A model generated the notes under the pieces. The model was given only the letters and a program-made list of their open reading frames with translations, did no database searches and was not told the DNA's origin. The position numbers and the translations under genes are program-made. DNA of 64,000 nt from Ceratotherium simum simum (Eukaryota; Chordata; Mammalia; Perissodactyla; Rhinocerotidae): NCBI RefSeq assembly GCF_000283155.1, contig NW_004454163.1, forward strand, positions 20,018,718-20,082,717, read 5' to 3'. Below, in pieces: positions 25,160-38,889 of the stretch; position 1 is the first letter of the stretch; each line of letters opens with the position of its first letter.

Positions 25160-25640
25160 AAGTACTGAATACAGCAAGTACTGAGTGCTTGCTATGTAAG
25201 GCACAACGTTCGGCCCTTGGCATGGTCTCTGCCCTTATGGATAAGTTGAAGAGATAAGACAAATATGTAAACGGTTAAGCAATCACCCAAGAAATAAATA
25301 AGTGCAGACCAATGACAAGCACAGAGGCATAAGAGGAGGATATGAGCAAATGCCAAGACCCAGGATGGATAGACGTTATTTACAATAACTGCTTCAGAGT
25401 ACAGAGAATAGATTTCCTTAGGCTAAGGTAGTCAGGAAGGCTTTATGGAAAAAGCTAAAGTTTGACCTTGGTTTTGAGAGACAGAATGAACTGAGATATA
25501 GAGAGGGAAAGAATATTTTAGCATGGATGCAAAAAAACTCAAGATACGTTCAGAAGATGATGAGTGGACCAAATTCTGCCAGTGGGAAAGAGTCGATCAT
25601 ACAAGGCAATAATCAACTGACAGTACATCAGTCATGAAGC
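25160..25640 (-). repeat. L2 LINE 3' portion, antisense
   Basis: The sequence 'gagtgcttgctatgtaaggc', 'tctctgcccttatggataag' and 'agtcaggaaggctttatgga' is the reverse complement of the L2 tail, in the expected order. Confidence 0.6.
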
Positions 25641-25829
25641 TCTGGCTACAAGAAAGGCTTCCAACTGGCTTACATCGAAGGACACTTCTATGTTATGTGA
25701 CACGGAGTCTAGAGTTTTGGTGAGTTCTAGTATTGTTTCCCCCTAAGACACATGGCTGCACAGGGGAGGAGTTTTGTCAAGAAGTCACAATGGGGCTGTG
25801 GATGATCCTGATGAGGACACTAACATAAA

Positions 25830-25950
25830 TGGTTACCATTAGTGAGTGCTAAGCACTGTCCCATACAGTTCATCCTTAAAACAAACCTGAAAGAGAAGAT
25901 TAGAGGGAAAAAGCCAGAAGAGGTTCCTCATCTAACAGCCAAATCCAAAA
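25830..25950 (-). repeat. Possible MIR fragment, antisense
   Basis: The block 'agtgagtgctaagcactgtc' followed by 'cagttcatccttaaaacaaa' resembles the reverse MIR 3' end. It is weak. Confidence 0.4.
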
Positions 25951-26431
25951 TGAGATTTGGAAATGCAGCAATAGATCTTCCTGCCTCTATCAAAAAATAC
26001 ATATAGGATATTAAGGGGATCTAACGAGAATAGCTACTCAAAGTCTGTAGAATCCGCAGCAACTTTCATTCTGACCACTGGGGACCTGTGTTCATTACAG
26101 CAAAGCTGTGTTAGGACATTCCTCAGCATGTTAGTGTGTGAGTGAATGAATGAATGCAAGAGATTGGCCAGACCATTTCATCTCTTATAGGATGGCCCAG
26201 AAGAAAAAGTACACTGATGTCCAAGCCTAGAAAACCGTAATTCCCAATCTATTCCTGATACATTGATGTCGTCATAGTGAGATCTGGCCAGGCTCAATAC
26301 CCAAGCAAGACTCTCCTACTCAGTGATAGGGTGGGTATCCCTCATTCTAATACTGAAACATCTATAAAACAAGTTAGCAGAGGCTGCCAATTGCAGCATT
26401 ACATGCAAGATTCACTTTAGAGAGTAAAGTC

Positions 26432-27560
26432 ATTCATTCGTTTAAAAAGTGTTTCTTGAGGGGCCAGCCTGGTGGTGTAGCGATTGAGTTCGCGTGCTCT
26501 GCTTCGGCGGCTCAGGGTTCACGAGTTCGGATCCCAGGCACAGACATACACACCATTCATCAAGCTGTACTGTGGCAGCGTCCCATATACAAAGTGGAGG
26601 AAGATCGGCACGGATGTTAGCTCGGGGACCATCTTCCTCAAGCAAAAAGAGAAGACTGGCAACAGATGTTAGCTCAGGTCCAATCTCCCACACCAAAACA
26701 AACAAAACAAAACGTGTTTCCTGAGCACCTTCTATGTGCTACACGTGTTCCAGGTTCTGGAGATTCAGCACTGAACCAACCAACTGCTGCTCTCATGGAG
26801 CCCAGAATCTAGTTAAGGAAGATAAGCCACCAAACGTGCCAGGTATGGATAAATGCAAGGAGAAAAGTGAAACAGGGTGACGGATTGAGTGGGTGGCAGA
26901 GAAGGCCTCTGAGGAGGTGACAGCAGAGGCTTGAATGACAAGGAGCCACCAGTGCAAAGACCTGGGAGAGAACATCGACGCAGAAGGACTAGGACGAAGG
27001 CACTAAGGAGGCAAGAAGCCTGCAGTGTCTGATGAACAAGCAGGAAGGAGGCTGATGTGGATGGAACCGGCACGTGAAGGAGACAGGGATACTAACTGGT
27101 CAGGGCAGGCAGGGGCCAGATTATGCAGGGCCATGTAGGCCCAGCAGGAGGTTGATTTTCTTCCAAAAGCAAAGAGAAGCAGCTGGATGGTCTCAAGCAG
27201 AGGAGCGACAGAATCCAACCGACAGGTTATAAGACTGATCTGGCTACGGTGTGGAGAACAGACTGGAAGGAGACGAGGGAAGCAGCAGGGAAGCCAGTTA
27301 AGAGATCGCTGCCGCTATCCAGGCCAGAGACCGCGGCAGGTTGGAGGGGTCCGAGTCGTGAGGAGGGCGAGAAGTGAGGAGCCGGGTGTCGGTTGGAAGT
27401 GGAGTCAACAGGCCTTGCTGATAGACTGGGTGTTGAGGGGGGATGCCTAAATCCGGGGCTTAAGGATTAAGTCCTGGAGGGTGAACTAGATCATGCCACT
27501 TACCGAAAATAGGGAGAACGAGGGAGAAACAGGAAGACCAACAGACAAGCCTGCTTCTTA
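26432..27560 (-). repeat. Long L2 LINE 3' portion, antisense, split by an ERE
   Basis: Reverse-complement L2 landmarks run for over 800 bases: 'gagcaccttctatgtgctac', 'aagacctgggagagaacatc', 'ggggccagattatgcagggc', 'gatctggctacggtgtgg', and 'tgccacttaccgaaaatagg' at the far end. An ERE (26461-26713) sits inside it. Frames across this block are repeat-derived. Confidence 0.9.
26461..26713 (+). mobile_element. ERE-type SINE, copy 5, inside an L2
   Basis: Head GGGCCAGCCTGGTGG, B-box-like 'gagttcggatcc', tail block 'gatgttagctcaggtccaat', and an AAC-rich tail. The target-site duplication is 'gtgtttcttgag' (26449-26460) against 'gtgtttcctgag' (26714-26725), with one mismatch. The duplicated site is itself L2 sequence. 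Confidence 0.92.
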
Positions 27561-27711
27561 AGCACCTCTTCTCATGAGGTAGCGACTTTTGGAAATGAAC
27601 ACACTTTCGATTTGAACCATTTCACTCTCCCTAGAGGGTCAGGAAAAAATCTGGAAGAGGCAGCATTATTTTTTTTTTAATGTACAAATTGTGACTCAGC
27701 TTCAGTGACAC

Positions 27712-27880
27712 CTTCACAGAATCTTAGAGATGGAAAGGACCCAAGATATCTGGTCCTACTCCCTTCATTTAGTAAATGAGGAAACTGAGGCCCAGAGGGA
27801 TACAATGACTTGCCCAAGTTAGCGTCACATAAGTGTCACTATTAGCATCAAGTTAGTCATGTCACATAAGATGTTACAAT
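27712..27880 (-). repeat. MIR-like SINE fragment, antisense
   Basis: The run 'cttagagatggaaaggaccc', 'aatgaggaaactgaggccca' and 'atgacttgcccaagttag' matches the reverse core seen at 3455 and 13560. Confidence 0.7.
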
Positions 27881-28129
27881 CAAAATCTCCAAGCAGAGAG
27901 CTCAGTGCTCTTTCCAGTACACATGCTCAGTCGCTATGCTACTTATCATATGTATAGCAGATCAATGTTCGTTTCCGGGGTCACAGGCTGAATACACCAA
28001 TAGACTGGAAACTGGGAAGACTCCTTTAGACACGAACACGCTACTGAGTCTCCAGGAAAACACACACAGAGCAAGTGCACAGGAGATGCACTCCCCCACC
28101 CCCATCAGCCCACAGTTCCTAATAAGGTA

Positions 28130-28310
28130 CACCACCAGGACACGTGCTAGAACACTGACTTCAGGGCCTGAGCCCCGCCTTCCGGCCCTACCTTGCAGAG
28201 TAAGTTTGAGCATGTCACTTAACAAGTGCAGGGTCGCAGCTCCTTCTTTATCTTCCCTACCTCAGAGGGGTCTTGGGCACAAGAAAAATGACAGCTAAAT
28301 GGATGCACAA
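28130..28310 (+). repeat. MIR fragment, sense
   Basis: The order 'gtttgagcatgtcacttaac', 'tctttatcttccctacctca' and 'aaaaatgacagctaaatgga' fits a sense MIR 3' half. It is diverged. Confidence 0.5.
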
Positions 28311-31300
28311 CTTGAAAAGCATAACGTGTATATAGAAATATAAGATATTGCTGTTAAGAATAAAGAGCTGATGTTTTCTGAAGGGGAAAAGCAGAAGCCA
28401 ACCCATTGTGGGTTCCTTCAAGGCCACTTCTCCCTTCCCACATGGCCAGAATTAGGGGTCTGGGGCAGGCAGAATATACCCTTAGACATTGACGTACATG
28501 CGGGAAGTGGAAAACGCCTTCTTTTTCTTTCATTTGATTATACAAATGCCTTACATAGGGTGCTGGTGATTTGCCTGATGCAGACATGCTGCAACTTCAG
28601 AAGGTGTCTGACCTCAGACATCAGGGCCTGTTCCTAGAAGGACACACCCGATGCCAGGGCTCCTATTGAATGAGGAGCAGAGCAATGGCCAGGAGAGTCA
28701 GAAGGAAGGCAGCCATGCCAGGATATCAGCACATCTTGGAGTCTATCACTGATCAGATGCTTGATCTAAAGCTAAATTATGAGCTTCCAGGGCATTATAG
28801 GGAACTGACATCTAAAAAAAGGCAAACCAGGTCCTAGCCTGCCTCTCAGGGGACTTGTTTCCACTTCGCTGCAGCGACCTTTCTTCTAGGGCTAACCTGA
28901 GCAACACTGTGTGCAAGGGGGTCCACAGAGTGCCAGCCCAGCCAGGGGCAGAGCCCACACGGTGCCCCCCACTTCTTTACTTTCACTCTCTTCTCCCTGG
29001 ATCACCCTTCCTCGCTCTATTCTCTCATTCATTCTCATCCCTTTCCCGTCTGCATCCAACCTTGCAACCTACACATGGTTTCATCCTAAAAGATAGGTAA
29101 CAGATGGTCCTTTTACATCGCCTTTCTACTTCCCACCACTAAATAACCACCACCAAAACATGGAACTAACGCATATTGAAACTATTTTATACTGAATCAA
29201 TAAAGCTTTGTAATTCCCCTTCTTAGAATAAATTGAAGTGAGTTGGAAACTTATTTCTCTAAGAGAAACAAAAACTATCAATTTCTTTAGGTTTACTTTC
29301 ATAGATAAGTGGAAATCTCAAGAACAAAATGGTTTACTTTCCTTCTTTTACTGTTTATTTGAAACTATTCCTTTTCACTTTATTTTCCTTCCCAACAAGC
29401 AGTCATTTCTAGCCATTTCAGGTGGGCAAGTAGTTTCAAGGTCATAGGGGTAACATTCCCATTATAAGGCTCTCCCCTATGGCATCCTTGCTGGACGAGC
29501 CTGCTCAGACACCTACAGAAATGAAGCCCTCACTTCTGCACAAGGCAGCCCATTCCACCCCTGGGGAGAGAGGGGGCGGGCGGTGAGGGGGGTCTGATTG
29601 GCAATGTTCTCTGCACACCAAGCTAAATCTACCTCTCTGCAACATATACCCATGGTTGATCACGCTGATCTTTGGAAGAATTCAGAGAGGAGACACAAGA
29701 ATTCCACACAACAGCCCTGCAGTATTTCAGGATTATATTTCCTTTTCTCCAGACTGTAAGCCCTGCGTCCCCCAGCTGTTCCTCATACGCAATAGTTTCC
29801 AGGCACTCTCTGTTCTAGGCCCCTACCTCCAGATGAGCTCCATTTATTATAGAGATCCCTTAAATGTGTCATCAACATCAGAACATAGTTGAGTGGAGTC
29901 ACATCTTGGGAGGGGAGGGGGTTCAATTCTAAATTCAATAACGAAGCAAAAGTCATGCAGCACCAAAATTATCCTCAAAAATCCCTTACACTGCCCATCA
30001 GTGAGATGCTCTCACTTCAAGAGGCTCTGAACTGCCTAAGGAAAGAGATTCCCTCCCTCCTCATCCTCACCAAGCAGGGTGATCACTCACACAACTCAAA
30101 ATGATTTTTTCTTATTTTTAAGTTGGCTTGTTCTTTGGGGATTGTTTGCTTTTGCCTAGCACACATCCTGCATTCCTGACTTTAAATGCATCCGTGAGCC
30201 AGATCTACCCAAGCTGTAGGACAGGGCCACTGTTACTCAGTTCTCTTCAAAGGAGATCTGTTTTCCTCAGTCTTCCAAGTTCAACCTCCCCTCCACGCCT
30301 GGTCCTCAATCCAGGCCAGTATTTCGTGATGGCCAACAAAGAGCCACCGCTGGGCACAGTTCACCCAAAAAACTTTGTAAAACTTCCATTTTGAAGATTC
30401 ACTATTGAAAATCGTTGTCTTGATAAAAGAGGTCATAAGGAGGTTAATGTGATAGCAATCTTACCATAGTACACAAAATCAATAGCACTATCCTTTTCTA
30501 AAGGCTGCAACAATTTAAGCAACTACAATTTTTTTGCCTGGAAGACAATTATGCACTCTTATCATCATTTATCATCCCAGGTGAAAAAATCACTGGCACC
30601 AGTTCCTTGCCTGTGTATTTCTGGCTATATTTGGAGTCACCATAAATCATGTTAGTGCACCAGCACCAGACAACCCATAGTTAAGACTTATTCATTTAGG
30701 ACAAAGAGTGCTATTTTATAAGGGAGATTATGAACAGCAAGCTTTGAAAGAACTTCATGACACCCCTGTTTAAAGCAGTGTCAAAACAGCAAAACTAAAG
30801 CATAACTACATACATCAGGATAATCCTAATTTTATGGAAACACAGGCCATCTTACCAAAAAAAAAAATTGGTACTAAATTAACTTTGTTCTCAAGAATAA
30901 GCTCCAAAGGACTACATGGGTAGAACAGAAGATACAGCTCAGTGAGTCGGAGGCAGCCCTGAAAAGACACGCAAACAAACTCTTCCATACTTTGGGTATT
31001 GTACTTTTATGCTCTAGATGCAGTCATTTTTTAAAATAATACAGTAAATAAGTTTTGATAACAGCTTGTTACCATTTTTTTTGTTTGGATTTTTAGATAC
31101 TTCTATCTTTGCCTTCCTCTTCAAATGGCATGGTAATTTAAGGGAATCATTTTTGATATCCATATTTGATGTTTTCTCCATCTTGAAGGGCTATGGAAAG
31201 AAACCAAGCTTCAGCCCTACCCTGCCCCATCCAATCAGGTTGTCACCCCTATATCCTGCTCTCTTACACACAGTCTTGAGCCCCCGAGGCTGGAGGGAGG

Positions 31301-31590
31301 AAGAGCAGTTTTCTGGATCAACAAATGGGGCTCCCATTCTAGTGAGCTCTTTGAGCAGCTCAGAGGAGGGAACAGCTCTAGAGGCTGGAAGCGCCCTGGT
31401 GATGTGATTCTGATCTTCATCATCACCTACTCAAGTGTGGTATTAGACTGCCCTCCTCAACGCTCAGAGGCAGGAGGCAGAAGGGCATGTTGAGGGACTG
31501 ATAGGAGGAAGAGGTGCGACTTGCTCCCAAACCACTGTCTTAAGAGCTGTGACAACAGCCAAGGAACCTCAAGAACTTCCTACTCGATGG
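28311..31590. other. Long non-coding stretch
   Basis: About 3.3 kb with no supported exon and no named repeat. Notable only for scattered A-rich runs, such as the one at 30857-30867, and for low-complexity T runs near 31076. Confidence 0.45.
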
Positions 31591-31599
31591 GGGCCACAT

Positions 31600-31775
31600 T
31601 CCACAGCTCTTGTCATCTTGCTAAAATGCCTCCTCGATACACTACTCCTGGACAGTACTTACTACACTGAACATAGTTGTGAGCTCCTTCATAATGAGGA
31701 CTATGTCCTATGCACTTTTTACAGCCAGCACTGTGCCCGACATCAAGCAGATTCTCAAATATGTGTCTGTTACAC
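31600..31775 (+). repeat. Possible L2 3' tail, sense
   Basis: The sequence 'gtgagctccttcataatgag', then 'ccagcactgtgcccgacatc', resembles the last 150 bases of L2 ('gagctccatgagggcag ... cctggcacatag'). Confidence 0.5.
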
Positions 31776-33995
31776 AGCACTGCCCAACCCATTGAGACCA
31801 AGAGTGGAAGACATCTCAGCTGTGGGCGAGGGCAGTTCTGGCACACATGAGCAGCTGAAAATGGACATCTCCACAATATAGAGCTTCAGAGTCACCAGAG
31901 TTCACAGCCCAAACTGGCAAAAAGTCGAATCAATGCTATTTCCCACCTGCATAGCTTCCTGTTAAGTCAAAGTGTATGACTGAAAACTATCCAACTTCCC
32001 AGTCTCTGCCATGAACTCTCTCAAATACTAACCACTGTTTATCAGTGAATAACAATGACAAATTACAATTTCTTAAGGATTCCACCTTGCACAGTAACAT
32101 AGCAGAAAAACTGGGGATGTGTGAACACAGCTCAGTAGGAAAGTGCTACCACTAACCCCTGACAAAGCACAAGAAGCATAAGGAGAGATTTTAAATTGCA
32201 GCGTTAAGCTAAGAGTTGACTTACTGAGATAAAGTAGAAAACAGTTATAGCCTAACTAATTATTTGGCTAGCACTTAGCTACATCATTTTAGATACAGGC
32301 TATTGTTCCAGGGCTGCTGGTGTTATTTACAGCCCTGGACACATTCTTCTTTGGCCAGCATTTAGGCAGTTTCTGATTTCTGAGATGGTTCACATTGCGA
32401 CTTGAGCACAGTTCAGACTGATACCCTTAGCATCTGTCCCACTCACCAGGAACTCTCTACATGGCTGAGCGTTGTGTAACTCCAGCAGCCTGCTGAGTGG
32501 GGTTCAGTTTCACACTGCCTGTCAGATTTCAAGGATATTAACACAGTGGGCGATCCCTAGAGCCTTTATTAAGGATGGATTACAGAAGGTTAAGGAATGT
32601 GAGGCAAGGGAGGAGGAAAGGAAGTGAAAAGAAGCAACTGGAGAAAAAGGAGAAGACCTAGAACACTTTTAGCACAGGAGATGGACAAAATCCAAAAAGA
32701 AAAAAAGATGTTTATTATTGGACTATTTGTAATAGCAGATGTTAAAGCCCATATCCCAGCATTTAAAGACAATGTATGTGATAGCTCGTTAGAGCTCTTC
32801 CAAACATGTACACCACCACCAGAATCCAAGGCAGGGATTAAGGATAGTCAGAAGCTAGCCTAGAAATTCAAGCAGAAGGATGTAAGTACCATAACAACCA
32901 TGATCTAGCAAGAAATGGATCCAGGCCCAGAACGAATCTCCCAAATCCTACTCTACAGGCGTGAGACGCAGCACCTATATTTTCACTAGCTCTCCAGTCT
33001 TTCTGATGCACCCCAAGCGGGAAGACCGTGGCTGTAGTGCCTGCAACATCCACAGCTCTGCTAAGGGAAATACATGGTTCCCAGTGCCTGAGCCATCTTG
33101 GGAAGTTCCTTGGGCCTAGCCATCCAAAGCCACCTGGACCAGTTGTACCTGCCCAGGAGCAGCCAATCAAGAGGCTGTCTTGTACAAAAGCTTTAGAGCT
33201 TTGTCATTAGTGACACAGTAACAACAATGGAGAGGGGAGCCAATCTAAACTGGAACTAGAGATTCAAAGAGGGGTGTTTAATCCAAGGCAGAGGTGAGAA
33301 GACAGGAAAAAAGAGAGAGCCAAGAGTAACTGAGTCACACTGATGGCATCAGTATGGAAGGAAATGCATCTCTGCTGCTGACAGGATAACCTGGTCCCTA
33401 ATCTTGAGCATCTTTCTGGTCCTCTAATACTGTGCTGGCCTGTTACACCAGGCTGCTCAGACCAGCTAAGCCTGGTTCCTGAGAGAGCATCCTTAAAACA
33501 GAGCCCACATCCTGAAGTGCCCTTGCAACCAAAAAAGCCAAGTACACCAAGTGCCAGGAAGGGCTAAAGATAGACACAGGCATCCTGTTAGTAGTGTCAA
33601 GGTGGGAAGCTCTTCTCAGTACAATCTGGAGGAAGTCCCACAATTGTAAACTATGGAACAGTTAAGTTTGGAGCTCTAGGGTTGAAGATTTGAGATGACA
33701 GGTGGTCCTCAAAGCCAGGACCTTAGGACTCCTTTTGTTCCTTCTTTCCCCACACTTGAAGAAGGAAAAGCACATGCATAGCCCTAGAGCTTCTCCATCA
33801 ATACTGGTGCTTCAGTAGGTCAGAGGACCCAGTCCAAGGCTGGCTGCCCCACATGGAGGATCTGGAGCCAGGGAATCATCACCCAGAGCACCCTTCCCAG
33901 CCCTCCAGGCTCTCACCCTACACTGCCCTGCGCTGCACTGTGGCTTCCCCGAGGACAAGACCTTCTCCTAGCAACAGGATTAGCAGCAACTGTTA
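31776..33995. other. Long non-coding stretch
   Basis: No exon, RNA gene or nameable repeat is supported. The 100-codon minus-strand frame at 32868-33170 and the others here are short and featureless. Confidence 0.45.
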
Positions 33996-33999
33996 ATAC

Positions 34000-34195
34000 A
34001 GTTCACGCATTATCTCATTTTACCTCATCAGCAAGCCTCTGAGGATTGTACTAGCTTCTTACCCACATTTTACAGATAACTGAAGCCTAGAGGTTATGCA
34101 ATTGCCCAAGGTCACACAGCTGGTAGATGGGGAACCAGTATTCAAAATCCAGGTCCACCTGCTCTAGAGATTATGTTCTTAACCTCTATATTTTC
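34000..34195 (-). repeat. MIR, antisense, nearly full length
   Basis: The run 'attatctcattttacctcat', 'cattttacagataactgaag', 'gcccaaggtcacacagctgg' and 'ttatgttcttaacctctat' covers most of MIR in reverse. Confidence 0.85.
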
Positions 34196-34206
34196 TCTGC
34201 CCTTTT

Positions 34207-34685
34207 CCAGAGTTTAACTTTTTTTAATCGTGGTGTAATACACAGAATATAAAATTTGCCATAACCATTTTTAAATGTACAGTTCAGTGGCATTAAGTAC
34301 ATGCACATAGTTGTGCAATCTTGACCACTATCCATTTCCAGAACTTTTCATCTTGCAAAAGTGAAATTCTGTACCCATTAAACAACAACTCCCTACTCCC
34401 TCTCTCCACCATCATTCTGCTTTGTCTCTATAAATTTGACTCCTGTAGATACCTCATGTAAGCGGAATTATACAATATTTGTCATTTTATAACAGGCTTA
34501 TTTCACTTAGCATAATGTCCTCAAGGCTCATCAATGTTTAGCATGTGTCAGAACGCCCTCCCTTTTCAAGGCTGAATCACATTCCATCGTGTGGATGTAC
34601 CACATTTTGCTCATCCATTCGTCCATGATGGACACTGGGTTGCTTCCACCTTTTGGCTATCGTGAATAATGCTGCTGCACTCTCC
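34207..34685 (-). repeat. L1 LINE 3' end, antisense
   Basis: The sequence 'aatcgtggtgtaatacacag', 'ttgtgcaatcttgaccacta', 'tcacttagcataatgtcctc' and 'tattccatcgtgtggatg'-like text is the reverse complement of the L1 3' UTR and the end of ORF2. Confidence 0.88.
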
Positions 34686-34689
34686 TTTC

Positions 34690-36505
34690 TTATCTTACAT
34701 TCAGTGGCTGACATCCTGCCTGACACACAGCAGGGGGAAAGAAAGTACAAAGAGCATCCTTCCATCTACTTTCAAAAGACCATTTTAGGAAATTAGGTGG
34801 AATGGGCTCTCCATTTGATATTTCAATCAACAGATATTTATTAATGCTGTTACACTTGTCATAACATTGAGGCAAGCATAGGCCCACGGATTAAGTTAAT
34901 TATATTAACATACATATATTTAAATGTATGGGACTGTAAATCAGGATAACTATAAAATTCTATGAGCCTTTAAACTTTGAACCAAACAGACCAGAACTGC
35001 TACATTTAAATGAGTATTTTCCTGGCAGCCTGGGAGGCTCCACACTGACACACCACTGAGAGCTTTTGAAGCCCGACTGTCACTCCTCCTGAGGATGACA
35101 GCTAGCAAGAGGCCACACAGAATCGGCATTAGTACCTGCAAGTCGCACTTCGTCTGTAATAGAAATAAAAGTCAACGAACCTCTACCTTACTCAAGCAGC
35201 TTAGTTCTTTGAATAACTTCTGGCTATTTCTAGAACAGAAAGCCTATCTTCCAAGCATCAAGTTCTGCCACCATATAAAAGAAACAAAAGAATGCACCAT
35301 CAGACTTGAAGCCAATTTCAGGGGAGGTATTGATGAGCTCCAGTATCCTTGGACCTCTGCCAATGAGGCCATCCAGAAGGAAACAGCATTCACTCAGAGG
35401 AGTAGGATCTGGCATGTTGGTTACCAAGTCAGTCACATTTTAAGGGCATTCTCATCATTTTGGTGCACACAGCTTGTTACATAGTTAGGCACATGTATAC
35501 CCAGTAAAATGACAGAAGAGCAGACAGCTTGATAGCAAAGAAACACTAGTTTCTGGCTGAGAAGACATTTATTTTCCTTATTTTACAAATAAACATTAGC
35601 CCTCATTAGTGAGTATAGGCAAACTGAGAATGTAATTAAACCTGATGTTGAGACAAGAAAGTAATTTATCTCCTTTTAGTGTACACATACCTCATTAATG
35701 CTTATTCAGAACACAAATGAACCACTGGACTGGAAGACTCAAGGTCAAAATACTCCTTTGCAGGGATAGGCTCTCCTCTCTGCCTCACATACAGGCTGTG
35801 ACGTACCTCATGGCAGGTAGAAGGTGCTCTGGACACTTGTTGGCTGAGTGATAAATATAAAAGATGGTCTGATCCCCAGATGAAAACTATGAGTATTATC
35901 ATCATTCCTATGGGAGAGAAGATGACTGAAACAGACTCAATCTAATTTTTCCTCCCTGATTCACTGTCATCTCTTCTGAAAGCCACCTGCTTTGCTAGAT
36001 CTCACATAAAGGACAGAGATCCATATTTGCCCCCACCTAATCATGCAAATATCCATGAGTCTTGATGACATTAATACAAACTAGTGAGTTAATTGAGGAA
36101 AAAATAAGATTATGCTTTTAATGTAAATGATAAGTTTAGGAAGGTATGCACAAAAATATATATAATCAAAATTATGTGTAAACTAAGATATTCAAAAATA
36201 AGGCAGTTATATCTGCTCTCACCTCCATAAATGTTACTTTGCTGTTATTGACATTCACACCTTGTGCTAAGCCTTTGGGCACAGTAACAAAAAAGAAAAA
36301 CAACATTTAATTATCTCCTGACAGGGGCTCCACATTCCATAGATTTAAGCAAGTGCCAGAGGAAACAGATGGGCTTTCCACTGGGTACTCCAAGCCAAAA
36401 GCCTTGCAAAAAACAGAAGACAGTGTTACAGTCAAGGGGCTCCTGGGTGAAAAAAGGCCTTTTCTGGAAGAGCCATAGCCTGGAAATAGGAGGGGAGTAC
36501 AGGTG
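34690..36505. other. Non-coding stretch
   Basis: No gene is supported. The 129-codon plus-strand frame at 35095-35484 is the longest here, but it has no recognisable domain, no strong start context and no flanking splice pair. Confidence 0.45.
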
Positions 36506-36509
36506 GGCT

Positions 36510-36640
36510 TTAAACCAATTCAGTGACATTTATTGGGTGCCTACAGTATGCCAAACCATGTCTTGGGAACTGTGAGAGAAGAGAGCATAAGATTCAACAT
36601 ACATCTTCAAGGAGAGCAATTTTGCAAATATATACGCACC
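36510..36640 (-). repeat. L2 3'-end fragment, antisense
   Basis: The block 'gtgacatttattgggtgcct', then 'acagtatgccaaaccatg', is the reverse of the L2 terminus. Confidence 0.6.
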
Positions 36641-36784
36641 ACCATCAATTGCACGCACATAAAAAAAGTAACACAGAGAATCCAAAGTTACGTATAATCT
36701 CAAAGCTTCTTAAAATTTGGCTTTGGGACTCAACCTGTTTTCAGCAGAATCACCTTCTCATTATGTAGTAATTGATGAAGCATA

Positions 36785-37025
36785 GTAATAAAATGAATAC
36801 CTATGAACTCACCGTGCAATCTAGCAGACTGTGAACAGCATATTCCCACTCCTGCTCCCTCGCTACTCTCACTCCCCGGATAACTACTATTCTACCTCCT
36901 TTTTCCCTCATTCCCTGGTTTTTCCTCAGTTTTATCACGTGCGTCCTTCAAAACTGTTTATTTTGCTTATTTCAGAAATCCATAAAAGTAGTATCATTCT
37001 GTACGTATTTTTCTCCAAAGCACCT
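36785..37025 (-). repeat. Ancient L1-type 3' UTR, antisense
   Basis: The pattern 'atacctatgaactcaccgtg', 'gataactactattctacctc' and 'aaagtagtatcattctgtac' follows the reverse of an old L1 3' UTR. Confidence 0.6.
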
Positions 37026-37029
37026 TAAA

Positions 37030-38190
37030 TGATAGCTAAGCTGAGCATCACATAAAATCAGGTGCTATGTTCTGAGCAGGCATATCATTGGTAAGACTGT
37101 ACTGGGATCTAGGTGGGCGGTCAGCAAAAGTAAGTTGAACCAGAGTCTCAAGTGAATGGCACACAAAGTAGATAGTTGAATACAGTACAACTTACCAGTT
37201 CAAATATTTTACCTTCTCATCCTTTCCCAAAGATATACAGTAACTAGGTCACAATATGGACGGAACTGGCATTCTATTGCCCAGCATCCTTTCTGTCTTG
37301 TGGAGGCCAGTCTCTAAGCCAGAGGACCTGAACTTCCTAGTGCTGAAGAGATTATAAGCCAGATCTTTGAATCCCATGCAGAAGGCATCTGGATGTTCTC
37401 ATTACTTTTAGGATTTTGTGTCACAATGCATTTGAATTTTATAATGGCAAAAGCTCTCTGGGAAAAATCATTAAGTAACTTTTCAAAATGGGCCCCTTCA
37501 TTCCTCCCCAAACTTCAGCAAAAGAGAGAAAAGCCTTCAGGGCCTGTGTCACTATTAGAATCACTCAAAGGAAGGTACTAATTTATGAGCCAGTGAATAA
37601 GTGTTAAGAGGAGCATAATGAGCCATAAACCTGGAGCTCGGGTACAGAAGCTTGATCATTCCCACAGCAAAGTAGCAAGATATCACCAGTGCTCATCTAC
37701 ACCACGATCCAGACAACCTGAGGACCTCTCCTCCTCCTGTCCAACCTGCAGTGCCCCTCCCTGGAGGATGCTTCTGAGGGGCTTTGACAAAGCCCCCCAT
37801 GAGCATCTAAAGTTATCATAAGGAGTGGTTTGGGTCCTGGGTCTCCTTCTGTAAGGCTCTCTCCTCAGATGCTGGAGGAGGGGGCCTTGTCTGAGATGGC
37901 CAACCTGACAAGCTGAACAAGGAGGGTGAGCTCATTTTCCACACACCTGTCCAGCCAATAGGCAGTGAAGAGGGCACACCCATAAATGTGAAGACCTTGA
38001 ACTTAATGGGCAGATGGGAGAGGGCTTCCAGAAGTCTCATTCCTGGTTCTCTGGCTGTAGTTCAGAAGGGGAACAAGATGCCCATTAGATATCAAGCACG
38101 GTAGCAAAGAAAATGCTCCCACTGTGGCGTTTTAAGGAGGAGATAGAGCCAAGTACCTGGAAAGTATATACTGTATTGTGCCTAAGTCTA
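37030..38190. other. Non-coding stretch
   Basis: Nothing recognised beyond short frames without features. Confidence 0.45.
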
Positions 38191-38193
38191 ACG

Positions 38194-38470
38194 CAGTGCT
38201 GCCCAATAGAAATACAAGGCAAACCACATATATAATTTAAAATTTTCTGGTAGCTATGTTAAAAATAGAGGAATCAAAATATTTTAGCCCAATATATCTA
38301 AAATATCATTTCAACATTTAATCAACATAAAAAAAGTATGAAAGATATTTTACATTCATCTTTTATACTAAGTCTTGGAAATCTGGTGTGCATACAGCTC
38401 ATCGCTATTTGGGCCAGCCTCATTTCAAGTGCTCAATAGCACATGTGGTTACCACCCTGTTGGACCACAC
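38194..38470 (+). mobile_element. hAT-type non-autonomous DNA transposon (MER1-like)
   Basis: The left end 'cagtgctgcccaatagaaat' and right end 'ctgttggaccacac' are imperfect inverted repeats. The interior 'tttaaaattttctggtagc' and 'caatatatctaaaatatcat' agrees with a well-known short hAT family. The precise family name is uncertain. Confidence 0.75.
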
Positions 38471-38889
38471 GTAAGTGGTTAACAGTAGCTGCTTCTGGGA
38501 ATGAGATTGCAGGGCCTCTGCATTTCCTGCATTGTATGAATTGTTTCAATAATCATTTGTATTAGGAAAAAAAGGGGGAGCATTGTGAAAAATGCTTTTT
38601 AATTTTCCTTTAAAGCTATAATAGGAGACCAGAAAGCACAGCGTCCATTTAAAATGGCTTTCAAACCGCTCTTGCTCTTCTCAGGGGGTGGGGGGAAGTG
38701 GGAACATTTTCCCCCCCATGCCTTGGTTGTCTACTGCTCGGGTAGGTATGAATTTACAGCAATTCTTGCCCTTCTTTCTCACTAAGTCCCCTTATAACCA
38801 ACACCCCTGCAGGATGGCAAGGGAGGGTTAGGAGAAAAGGCCACCACCCAGCACAGAGATTGAAGGGGAAACAAGCCGATACAGGCGCC

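Noticed and set aside
35095..35484. 129-codon plus-strand frame
   Set aside because: No domain, no start context, no splice pair, and no sign of a processed pseudogene such as an A-tail with target-site duplications.
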